From positions 2,232,001 through 2,296,000 of the forward strand of contig NZ_JAQNDK010000001.1 of the NCBI RefSeq assembly GCF_028368935.1: a stretch of 64,000 bases of DNA. The letters run 5' to 3'. The position numbers were made by a program, and so were the translations under genes. Every line of letters starts with the position of its first letter. Positions within the stretch are counted from its first letter, which is position 1. Below are positions 14,873 through 24,864 of this stretch, piece by piece. Below the pieces are notes generated by a model. That model did no database searches. It worked only from the letters and a program-made list of their open reading frames with translations, and was not told the DNA's origin. Source of the stretch: Sorangium aterium (GTDB lineage: Bacteria; Myxococcota_A; Polyangia; Polyangiales; Polyangiaceae).

Positions 14873-16042
14873 ATGCGCGCGATCTGCTGGAACGGGGTGG
14901 ATGACATCGTCGTGGAGTCGGTGCCCGAGCCGAGGCTCATCAGCCCGCACGACGCCATCGTCCGCGTCTCGCTGTCGTCGGTGTGCGGCTCGGATCTGCA
15001 CCTGCTCCACGGGTACGTCCCGACGATGAAGCAGGGCGACATCCTCGGGCACGAGTTCCTCGGCGAGGTCGTGGAGACCGGCGCGGAGGTGAAGCGGGTC
15101 CAGCGGGGCGATCGCGTCGTCGTGGCGTCGATCATCGGGTGTGGGCGGTGCGCGTATTGCCAGCGCGAGCTGTGGTCGCTCTGCGAGAACTCGAATCCTC
15201 ATCACGTGGTGGCGGACAGGGTGTTCGGGGACACGACAGCCGCGATCTTCGGCTACTCGCACGCCTTCGGGGGCTTCGCGGGGAGCCACGCCGAGTACGT
15301 GCGCGTGCCGTTCGCCGATCACGGCGCGTTCAAGGTCCCCGACGGGGTGCGGGACGAGAGCGCCCTGTTCGCCTCCGACGCGCTCTCGACGGGCTACATG
15401 GCGGCCGAGCTCTGCGACATCCGCCCGGGCCAGGTCGTGGCCGTCTGGGGGTGCGGGGGCGTCGGTCAGATGGCGATCAAGAGCGCCTATCTCCTCGGCG
15501 CCGAGCGCGTCATCGCGATCGACCGGATCGCGGACCGCCTGGCGATGGCGAAGGCGCACGGGGGCGCCGACGCCCTCAACTACGCCGAGGTCGACGTCCA
15601 GGAGGCGCTCCGCGAGATGACGGGAGGGCGCGGCCCCGACGCCTGCATCGACGCGGTGGGCATGGAGGCCGACGGGACGGGCCTGCAGTACGCGGTCGAT
15701 CGGGTGAAGCAGGCGTTCCGGATGCAGAGCGACCGCCCGCTCGTGCTGCGCGAGGCGATGCTGGCGTGCCGCAAGGGCGGCACGGTGTCCATCGTGGGCG
15801 TCTATTCCGGGTTCGCCGACAAGATCCCGCTCGGCGCGCTCATGAACAAGGCGCTCATCGTCAGGACCGGTCAGCAGCACGCACAGCGGTACATCCCGAG
15901 GCTGCTCGATCACATCCAGCGCGGCGACGTCGATCCGTCGTACCTCCTGACGCACCGGATGTGCCTGGATGACGGGCCGCGCGGATACCGCCTGTTCGAG
16001 GCGCGCACGGAGGGGTGCATGCGCGCGGTGTTCGCCCCCTGA
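14873..16042 (+). CDS. Zinc-dependent alcohol dehydrogenase (formaldehyde-dehydrogenase-like)
   Basis: A 389-residue medium-chain dehydrogenase. The catalytic zinc ligands are seen in SSVCGSDLHLLHG and GHEFLGEVV, and the structural zinc Cys cluster in IIGCGRCAYCQRELWSLCEN. The Rossmann nucleotide site is VAVWGCGGVGQMAIKSA. It uses NAD(P) to oxidise an alcohol or an aldehyde adduct; the sequence is of the glutathione-independent formaldehyde dehydrogenase-like branch. A GTG at 14867 is also possible, but GGGGGAG at 14860-14866 is well spaced for the ATG at 14873. It is coupled to the SRPBCC gene upstream and ends 25 bp from a convergent gene. Confidence 0.9.
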   Translation: MRAICWNGVDDIVVESVPEPRLISPHDAIVRVSLSSVCGSDLHLLHGYVPTMKQGDILGHEFLGEVVETGAEVKRVQRGDRVVVASIIGCGRCAYCQRELWSLCENSNPHHVVADRVFGDTTAAIFGYSHAFGGFAGSHAEYVRVPFADHGAFKVPDGVRDESALFASDALSTGYMAAELCDIRPGQVVAVWGCGGVGQMAIKSAYLLGAERVIAIDRIADRLAMAKAHGGADALNYAEVDVQEALREMTGGRGPDACIDAVGMEADGTGLQYAVDRVKQAFRMQSDRPLVLREAMLACRKGGTVSIVGVYSGFADKIPLGALMNKALIVRTGQQHAQRYIPRLLDHIQRGDVDPSYLLTHRMCLDDGPRGYRLFEARTEGCMRAVFAP

Positions 16043-16067
16043 CCCTGGCGAGGCCGCCGCGCGGGAT

Positions 16068-16700
16068 CTAGCGCTCCTGCCCCTCCGCCAGCGTCGCCTG
16101 GATGGCCTGCGCCCGCTTCAGGTGGCTCGCCGCCGTGTCGCGAATGCGCTGGAGCTCCTGCTTCAGCTCCTGGTCTTTCACCCGCGGGATGACCTGCTCG
16201 TCCAGGATCCGCACGGCATAGATGTGCATCCTCACCTGGATGGCCATGTACTCCTGGTCGAACCTCTCGACCGGTTGCGCGCGGAGGTGCGCCGCGATGA
16301 TGGACGAGTGCGCGGCGAGCATGGCGCTCGCCCGCGTCGGCTGTGCCTTGATCCCGAGGCGCCGGAGGTGCGCGCCCAGGTCGTTCTCCGCCTGGGTGTG
16401 GGCCTTGATCATCTCCCGGGCGAAGTCCTTCACCTCGCGCGACCTCGCCAGCTCGATGGCGATCTTCGCCTGGGCGATCTCACCCTGGTTCGCCGCGGAG
16501 ATCACCTTGACGAGGGCGCCGTCCGATACCCGTTTCTCCGCCGGCTGCAACCTCGCCCGTAGCGGCTGCTGCTGCTGGGAGATCTGCGCGCCCTGATGGA
16601 CATGACCTCCCCGCCCACCCGCGTGCGCGGTGCTGCCGATGACGCTCGCGGCGAGCGCGGCGGTGATCGCGACGCGATGCTTGAAATGATGGCGCATCAT
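16068..16700 (-). CDS. DUF4142 domain secreted protein
   Basis: A 210-residue protein with a signal peptide (positively charged MMRHHFKHR, hydrophobic core, STAHA cleavage region) and a helical domain from about residue 55 of the DUF4142 ferritin-like family: LVKVISAANQGEIAQAKIAI, VKDFAREMIKAHTQAENDL, FDQEYMAIQVRMH and a final long helix pair. Family members are periplasmic or outer-membrane-associated four-helix bundles of unknown function. The gene is monocistronic, convergent with the dehydrogenase gene and divergent from the polymerase gene. Confidence 0.85.
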   Translation of the reverse strand: MMRHHFKHRVAITAALAASVIGSTAHAGGRGGHVHQGAQISQQQQPLRARLQPAEKRVSDGALVKVISAANQGEIAQAKIAIELARSREVKDFAREMIKAHTQAENDLGAHLRRLGIKAQPTRASAMLAAHSSIIAAHLRAQPVERFDQEYMAIQVRMHIYAVRILDEQVIPRVKDQELKQELQRIRDTAASHLKRAQAIQATLAEGQER

Positions 16701-17182
16701 GGTGGATTCCCTTCCTGGATTTCCGCGGCGCGCTTCACGGGCCGATCCGTGGATGCCCGCGGCTCACGACGTCTCGAACGTCAAGCAAGCGGCGGACCCG
16801 CTCTCGACGTAACTCTCGACGTAGACCGAGGGACTGCCCTGCTCATGGCGCTGCGCGCGGGCGCGCTCGCGGGGCGATCGCCGCACACCCGGCGAGTCGT
16901 CCGCGCCGTGTCTCGGGATTCCACGTCGAGCCGAGAGGGCCCGTTATCCGCCGTTCAATCGACCGTGCAACCGTACAAAGGAGGTCGCCTCCTCGAAAGG
17001 CGCCCTCTCCGGCGGAGGGCCCGCTCCCTCGGCAATCGCGCTCCTCCGGGAAATCCCCTGCGCCGGGGGCGAGAGGGGCTTGCGGGGAGCCGGTCCCGGT
17101 GGTCAAGTGCAGCGTGGCGCGGCCCCCGGGCCGCCTCGCGCGCTGGCGAAGAGCTCGCCTGGGGGCCTCCGCGAATTCGCAC
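16701..17182. other. Divergent intergenic region, DUF4142 / polymerase genes
   Basis: About 480 bp with no protein I can support. In-frame extension of the polymerase reading frame back to 17099 exists but looks non-homologous. It probably holds the promoters of both flanking genes. I saw no repeat or strong hairpin in it. Confidence 0.5.
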
Positions 17183-19518
17183 ATGCCTGACCGCGGCTTC
17201 ATCCTCACGCCCACGACCCGCGTCGTCGCCGGGTGCCCGGAGATCCACCTCCACGCGGTGATGGAGGACGGCGCGCCGGCGCTCGTCATCGAGGACAGGT
17301 TCAGGCCCTACTTCTTCGTGCGCGCCCGCGACGAGGACGCCGCGCGGCGGCTCGCCGACCGCCGCGTCTCCCCGCAGGCGCTCGAGACGCTCGACGGAGA
17401 GCCGGTCCTGCGCGTCGACGCGGCGCTCCCCCGGGACGTCACGGCGCTGCGCGACAGGCTGGCGGAGGCCGGCGCCGACGCCCTCGAGGCGGACGTGCGC
17501 TTTCCCTACCGCTTTCTCATCGATCGCGGCATCCGCGGGGCGTTCGCGGTCTCCGGGCCTTTCGAGCTCCGCCCGGGCGTCGGGCGCGTGTACCGCAATC
17601 CCACGCTCGTGCCCGCGAGCTTCGTCCCCCGCCTCCGCGTGCTCTCGCTCGATATCGAGACGAGCCTCGACGGCGAGTGCCTCTATGCCATCAGCCTCGC
17701 GGGGGCGGGCGGCGAGCGCTGCCTCCTCGTCCGCGACGAGCCGGTGCCCGGCGGACTCCCCTCCTTCGTCGAGCGCTTCCCTGACGAGCGGACGCTCCTC
17801 GAGCGCTTCCTCGAGCTCGTCGCCCAGGCGGACCCCGACGTCCTCACCGGCTGGAACATCCCGGATTTCGATCTGCCCGCGCTCCAGCGCTATTGCCGGC
17901 GCGCCGGGCTCCCGTGCGCGCTCGGGAGGGGCGATGACGAGATCACGATCCTGCGCGATCCGGGCTTCTCGCGCGAGGCGCGCGCCGTCCTGCCGGGGCG
18001 GGTGGTGCTCGACGGCCTCGCGCTCCTCCGCGGCGCCTTCCTGCGGCTCGACGATTACCGCCTCGAGACCGCCGCCCGGACGATCCTCGGGCGCGGCAAG
18101 CTGTTCGGCCCAGACGACCGGGGCGAGCAGATCGAGGCGTCGTACCGCGACGATCCGGCGCGGCTCGCGGAGTACAACCTCGAGGACGCACGCCTCGTCC
18201 GGGATCTGCTGGAGAAGACGGGGCTCATCGAGCTCTCGGTGCGGAGGAGCCTGCTCACCGGAATGCAGCTCGACCGCGTGGGGGCGCAGATCGCCGCGAT
18301 CGACTCGCTCTACCTGCCGGCGCTCCGCGCCCGCGGCAAGGTCGCGCCCTCGGTATCGAGGGAGGGGCCGGAGGGAGAGGCGGAGATCGCCGGCGGCCTC
18401 GTGCTCGATTCGCTCCCGGGGCTCTACCGCAACATCGTGGTGTACGATTACAAGAGCCTCTATCCGAGCCTCATTCGCACCTTCAACATCGACCCGCTGA
18501 CGTTCGTCGCCGGGGGCGCCGGGCCGCCCGAGGCGCTCATCGTGACGCCGGGCGGCGCGGCCTTCCGGCGCGACGAGCCGGGCATCTTGCCCGAGCTCGT
18601 CGCGCGCCTCTGGGACGAGCGGGCCGAGGCGCGGCGGCAGGCGACGAGCGGGGCGCGATGGCCATCAAGATCCTGATGAACTCGCTCTTCGGCGTGCTCG
18701 GCTCTCCCGCGTCGCGCCTGTTCTCCCCGGAGGTCGCGAACGCGATCACGCGCGCCGGGCAGCACGTCATCCGGCGCACGGCCGAGGCGGTGCGGAGGGC
18801 CGGGCACCGGGTGCTTTACGGAGATACCGACTCTCTCTTCGTCGATATCGGCGAGCCCGACACGACGCGCGCCGTCGCCCGGGCCGAGGAGCTCCGCGAG
18901 GCCATCTCCGGGTCGGTCGCCGCCGAGATCGCGAGGACGTTCGGCTGCGAGAGCCGGCTGGAGCTCGAGTTCGAGAAGGTCTATGCGCGCTTCCTCCTGC
19001 CCGAGCTGCGCGGCGCCGCGCAGGGCAGCAAGAAGCGCTATGCCGGCCTGGTCGCCGGGGAGGGCGGCGACAAGCTCGAGATCGTCGGGCTCGAGGCGGT
19101 CCGGCGCGACGCGAGCGCGGTGGCGCGGCGCTTCCAGCGGGAGCTGCTCGACCTGGTCTTCCACGATCGCCCGGTGGAGGGCTTCGTGCGGAGCTTCGTG
19201 ACGGAGCTCCGCGCGGGGCGGTTCGACGCGGAGCTCGTCTACAAGAAGGCGCTGAGGAAGCCGCTCGGCGCTTACACGAAGACGACGCCGCCGCACGTGA
19301 AGGCGGCCCGCAAGCTGGGCGGGGACGCGGGGAGGATCGTGGCCTATGTGATCACGCGCGCCGGCCCGGAGCCGGCGGGCCAGACGACGGCGCCGCCGGA
19401 CTACGATCATTACGTGTCGCAGCAGCTCAAGCCGATCGCGGACGCGGTGCTGCGGTGGCTGGGCGGGGCCGATTTCGATGAGATGACGGGCGCGCGGCGG
19501 CAGCTCTCGCTGTTCTGA
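17183..19518 (+). pseudogene. polB: DNA polymerase II (family B), interrupted by one -1 frameshift
   Basis: Two abutting frames encode one family B polymerase of about 778 residues, close to E. coli Pol II (783). The first part (17183-18637) has the 3'-5' exonuclease motifs LSLDIET (about 155), GWNIPDFDLP (about 223) and YNLEDARLV (about 331), plus polymerase motif A YDYKSLYPSL (about 421). The frame then has to shift back one base between about 18632 and 18640; the second frame continues AGDERGAMAIKILMNSLFG (motif B), YGDTDSLF (motif C) and TTPPHVKAARKLG. All catalytic residues are intact in both parts and no slippery heptamer is seen, so a one-base deletion or sequence error in a GGC-rich run is likely. 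The family N-terminus fits the ATG at 17183. Confidence 0.85.
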
Positions 19519-19568
19519 CCCGGCGCTGGTCGCGCGAGGCGCATCCGGGGGCGAGCGGCCGCGAGGTC

Positions 19569-19585
19569 CCCGGCGGAGCGCCGGG
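19569..19585. terminator. Short hairpin between convergent polB and pgm
   Basis: A perfect 7-bp stem (19569-19575 with 19579-19585) with a GAG loop lies in the 99-bp gap between two convergent genes, about 50 bp after the polB stop. There is no T-tract. It may act in either direction. Confidence 0.35.
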
Positions 19586-19617
19586 AGATCAGGAGTTCGC
19601 GGGGGCGCCCGGGAAGC

Positions 19618-21264
<1,647 letters not shown>

Positions 21265-21527
21265 GAGCCTCCGCATAGCCGAGCGCGCGGGACGAGCCAA
21301 CCCTTCCACGGGTGCCGCGGGTCCCGGGCACGGCGAATCTGGATTGCCGCTCGCGCTACGCCTGGCCTGCTGGAGCGCGGGCCAACTCGTCGGCGTGGCG
21401 CTCGTGGAGGGGTTCCTGGGGCGCGCGGCCGTCAAGGTGGAGGCCTGAGCGCCGTTCGCCGCCGCCCGCGGGGGCGGGATGGGCGATGGCGAGGAGAGCC
21501 GAACGCCACGCGCTCAGGAGCGGCGGT

Positions 21528-22430
21528 TCACAGCGGCCGCGCCTGCGCCAGCGCCTCGAGCCAGTCCGCGCACGCGCCGTCCTCGGCGGGCGGCTGAGCG
21601 CCCTTGATGAGATACCACGCCTCCCGGTGCTCCACGCGGGCGCCGGGCTCCACGTGCTGCAGCGGGCCGAGCGACTCGACCTCGAGCATGTCCGCGTTCG
21701 TGAACGTCTCGAAGTTGCACCCCATGTCCGGGTACCTGGCGCCCTCGATGAACGGGAACCGCTTCAGGAACACGTTCCCGTGGTTCGCGTACGCCGCGTA
21801 GCCCTGGCTCACGAGCGCACCCACCTTCTGCGGGTCCTTGCCGGCGACCTGCCGCAGGCGGATCACGCGCTTGCCCCATGTCCACCGGGGCTCGGCCATG
21901 TCGGTATACGACCACAGCACGAGCGGCCGCGCCGGCAAGACGCGATCGGGGTGCGGGACGAACGGCGCCTGCGGGAACAGGCACTCGCCGCCGGCCGCCA
22001 TCACGGAGAGCGACCACGGGGCGAACTCGACGGCATAGGCGCTGTGGTTCTCGATCGCATGATCGATGACGAACCTGCCCGCCGCGGCGTCCGCCGCGAT
22101 GCGGACCTCCTTCTGCATTCCGTACCTGTCCGGCGCGGTCCGGAGCACGAGCGCGCCGTTCTCCTCCCGGTGCTCGACCGGATCGTTGTCGGGCTGCAAC
22201 GTCCGCTGCTCGTCCTCGGGGCCGATCCAGAGCCGGTGACCGCCGTAGAACCTGTACTTGGTCCCGCCTGTCGCGCCCATGTCCTCGGGGATCTCGGAGA
22301 GCTCGTTCGGGCCGCCGATGACGCCGTACCGCATGATGCGCGGGCCGATGTCGAGCGTGACGACGAGCTCCGTGTCGCCGCAGACGAGGCGCGCGGCGCG
22401 CTTCCAACCGCCGTAAGGGATGATCTCCAT
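21528..22430 (-). CDS. Aldose-epimerase-like (galactose mutarotase fold) protein
   Basis: A 300-residue protein beginning MEIIPYGGWKRAARL, then VVTLDIGPRIMRYGVI and FYGGHRLWIGPED, a pattern of hypothetical proteins with the beta-sandwich galactose-mutarotase fold. The middle has a run of beta strands (YAVEFAPWSLSVMAAGG) and the end NFETFTNADMLEVESLGPL, which resembles the conserved C-terminal part of these proteins. A longer form from 22511 (MSRAMAWER) is possible; the shorter start matches the usual family N-terminus. Catalytic activity is uncertain. The gene lies downstream of the MpaB-like gene with about 120 bp between. Confidence 0.65.
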   Translation of the reverse strand: MEIIPYGGWKRAARLVCGDTELVVTLDIGPRIMRYGVIGGPNELSEIPEDMGATGGTKYRFYGGHRLWIGPEDEQRTLQPDNDPVEHREENGALVLRTAPDRYGMQKEVRIAADAAAGRFVIDHAIENHSAYAVEFAPWSLSVMAAGGECLFPQAPFVPHPDRVLPARPLVLWSYTDMAEPRWTWGKRVIRLRQVAGKDPQKVGALVSQGYAAYANHGNVFLKRFPFIEGARYPDMGCNFETFTNADMLEVESLGPLQHVEPGARVEHREAWYLIKGAQPPAEDGACADWLEALAQARPL

Positions 22431-22552
22431 GCCGGAGGTCTCGTACCGCAGAACCGGAGGGCGGTTCAACCCCGACTGCCGCGCCCGCTCCCACGCCATC
22501 GCCCTGGACATGCGGCGCCGCAGCCGCCTCGCCCTGCGAGCGGCGCGACCGC

Positions 22553-23740
22553 TCAGGTGCCGCTGCCGGCCAAGCGCTCCGGAGGCGCGAAGTCGGCCGG
22601 GCGGCCGCCGAGGCCCATGGAGATGACGCGCCGCCAGCGGAGGTCGCCGAGATCGAGCGCGAGATCCTGCAGGGGCGGCAGCGCGTGCGCGCGGCTCGAC
22701 GCGGCGGCGACCGCGCGGAGCAGCGGCACGACGAGAGGCGCGCGCAGCCGGGGCACGCCGAGCTGCTCGGCGAGCTCGTCGCCCAGCACGGCCCTGGAGA
22801 GGCTGCAGGAGATGGCCATGAACCGCTCGGCGCTCCGGCGCTCGCCGGCGGTGCGCGCGCTGCGGACCTTGCCGGTGAGCAGCGCGTCCACGAGCATGCG
22901 CGAGTCGTGGTCCGGCGCGCCCTGCGTCGCGAAGATCATCTCGGCCAGCCTTCGCGCCTCGGCGTAGGACCCGGGGATGAGCTCGGGCTCGACGCCGATG
23001 ACGTGGGCCACGTAGCGCCACAGGTGGACGAGGTCCTCCCTCTGGGCGGGCGTGAAGCGGTAGGCGAGCTTGTCGAGGCCGTCGATGACCGCGACCGAGA
23101 AGAGCAGCGCCGTCGCCACCATGTCGTGCTGGTTGATCGGCTCGCCCCAGAGGGCCGTCTGCCACCGGCCGCTCGCGCGGATGAGGCGCCGCACCTGCGC
23201 GTGCATGACGCGCACCTTGACGGTGATCGCGAAGCCCTCGCCGGAGCGGCGCATTCCGTTCGCCTGGCTCACGGCGTAGACGAACCGGCTCGTCTCGGCG
23301 AGGCGGCGCGCGGCCTGCTCGCGGAGCCTCCCCGAGAAGACGAGCGGTTTGTTCCCGCCGGGCGACGCGTACCCGAGGACGAGCGACTGCATCGCGAGCA
23401 GGATCCCTCCGAGGAAGCCCGTGCGCAGGAACGCCGCCCCGCCGCGGTTCACCGCCTCCCAGTCCACCCAGAGGGGCACGTGATCGACCGACGCGAAGAG
23501 CGCCCGCAGCTCGGCCGGCGCCTCTTTCGCCGTGCGGTCATCGTCGATGCCGCGCGCGAGGGCAGCCTCCAGGAGGCGGAAGCCCTGGCCTGAGGGCATC
23601 GACGCGAACACCTCCACGACGGCGTCGGCCGCCGGATCGACGCGGAGCAGGAAGGGCCCCAGGCGATCGAGCTGGTCGCCGAAGCGACGGCGGGCGGCTG
23701 CGGTGTCCTGGAAGCGAGCCGGAATCGTCGCGTTCTCCAT
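22553..23740 (-). CDS. Oxygenase MpaB family (DUF2236) protein
   Basis: A 395-residue helical protein of the DUF2236/MpaB-like family. Typical elements are RLAETSRFVYAVSQANGM, KVRVMHAQVRRLIRA and GEPINQHDMVATALLFSV, containing conserved histidines that in characterised relatives (latex-clearing protein, MpaB) bind heme or contribute to the active site. No signal peptide is obvious; a hydrophobic stretch near FLGGILLAMQSLVLGYAS may contact membrane. Its substrate is unknown. An alternative ATG at 23806 would add 22 residues. Confidence 0.78.
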   Translation of the reverse strand: MENATIPARFQDTAAARRRFGDQLDRLGPFLLRVDPAADAVVEVFASMPSGQGFRLLEAALARGIDDDRTAKEAPAELRALFASVDHVPLWVDWEAVNRGGAAFLRTGFLGGILLAMQSLVLGYASPGGNKPLVFSGRLREQAARRLAETSRFVYAVSQANGMRRSGEGFAITVKVRVMHAQVRRLIRASGRWQTALWGEPINQHDMVATALLFSVAVIDGLDKLAYRFTPAQREDLVHLWRYVAHVIGVEPELIPGSYAEARRLAEMIFATQGAPDHDSRMLVDALLTGKVRSARTAGERRSAERFMAISCSLSRAVLGDELAEQLGVPRLRAPLVVPLLRAVAAASSRAHALPPLQDLALDLGDLRWRRVISMGLGGRPADFAPPERLAGSGT

Positions 23741-23904
23741 GCGCTGGAACAGAATATCCCTTGGCGCACCGGCTGCACTCCGCAAAGGCGACGCCGCGCG
23801 GATCATCACGCCGAGGCGAGCGGCCGAGCGCTCCACCGCGGGGCGTCGCTGCGGCTCAGGGCGCCGCCTTGCGCGACGCCGCGCGCGGACCGGGGCTCCG
23901 CGGA

Positions 23905-24570
23905 TCACCTCGGTGAGATCGTGCGCCCGCGCTGCGCAAGGCAGAACCTGAGCCCCTCCCGCAGGCTGCGCATCGGGTTCAGCTCATCGAACGCGACCCC
24001 GATCGCGACGAGCGTCTCCGCGACATGACCGCCCAGGCCGGTGAGGACGCAGCGCGCGCCGAGGAGCTGCACCGCCTGAGCCAGCTTGATGAGGTGCTGG
24101 GCGGTCATGGAGTCGATGAGCGTGACGCCGGTCAGATCGAGGATCACCCACTCGACGTCACTGTCCTCCGCCACGCGCACGAGGAGCCGCTCGGTCACCT
24201 CGACGGCGCGCACCGAGTCGAACAGCCCGACGAGCGGGAGCGTGAGGATGCCGTGCCAGATATCGATGATCGGCACCGAGAGCTCCCGGATCGCGCACTC
24301 CTGGCGCTGGATGGTGTCGAGCTGATGCTCGAGCTCTCGCTTCGAGGTGGCGAGCGCGGCGAGCGCCTGGCTCTTCTGCTGCGTGGTCACGGAGAGCTCG
24401 GAGAGAAAGACGCGCAGAGCCTCCTCGATCACCCCGAAGGCGTCGTGTTCGACCTCTGCGAGCTGCGTCAACGCGAGCTCGACCTCTCCGGTGGACGCGA
24501 GCGCAACCGCATCGATGACGCGTTGCATCCGGCGTTCCTCGATGGAGATCATGTTCTCGGATTCTTGCAT
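23905..24570 (-). CDS. RsbR-like STAS domain protein
   Basis: A 221-residue cytoplasmic protein: an N-terminal helical region (about 1-95, ending in a coiled-coil-like ATSKRELEHQLDTIQRQE) followed by a STAS domain starting at LSVPIIDIWHGILTLPLVG. The core WVILDLTGVTLIDSMTAQHL and LLGARCVLTGLGGHVAETL matches RsbR-type co-antagonists of stressosome-like switches. The site equivalent to the first RsbR phospho-threonine appears as Ser (IDSMTA) and the second as Thr (VAETL). It shares this C-terminal layout with the PAS-STAS protein at 43949-45253. It probably controls a partner-switching pathway; no RsbS or RsbT partner gene is nearby. Confidence 0.85.
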   Translation of the reverse strand: MQESENMISIEERRMQRVIDAVALASTGEVELALTQLAEVEHDAFGVIEEALRVFLSELSVTTQQKSQALAALATSKRELEHQLDTIQRQECAIRELSVPIIDIWHGILTLPLVGLFDSVRAVEVTERLLVRVAEDSDVEWVILDLTGVTLIDSMTAQHLIKLAQAVQLLGARCVLTGLGGHVAETLVAIGVAFDELNPMRSLREGLRFCLAQRGRTISPR

Positions 24571-24709
24571 GGGCTCCTGGGGGCGCAGCAGGGGTTGACC
24601 GGTGAGGAAGCGGAGTCACCGGGCTCATGCGCCGGGTCGACCTCGCCGGCCGCATGGGAGGACGTGCCCGCGGTGCTCTGGCCTCGTGTACCCGATCGCA
24701 CGGCTCTAC

Positions 24710-24779
24710 CTATCTATCCCCACATCCTACCTCGCGACCGGGCGTGTGAATCGACCTTCGACCAAGATGGGATAGATAG
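24710..24779. promoter_or_regulatory. Spaced 11-bp inverted repeat upstream of the STAS gene
   Basis: CTATCTATCCC at 24710-24720 and its exact complement GGGATAGATAG at 24769-24779 are separated by 48 bp. They sit 140-210 bp before the STAS gene start, in a 294-bp gap after the kinase gene. The motif is AT-rich for this genome, so a regulator-binding pair is plausible. Confidence 0.4.
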
Positions 24780-24864
24780 CCTATCCGCGGCGCGGCTGAA
24801 ATGAGCCTGGCTGGTTGATCCGCGCTTCCGCGCTTCCCCGTCGCCCGCTCTGGCGACCTCGTGT

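Noticed and set aside
18600-18680. Programmed -1 frameshift in polB
   Set aside because: No slippery heptamer of the X XXY YYZ type or clear stimulatory structure was found near the shift, so a deletion or sequence error is simpler.
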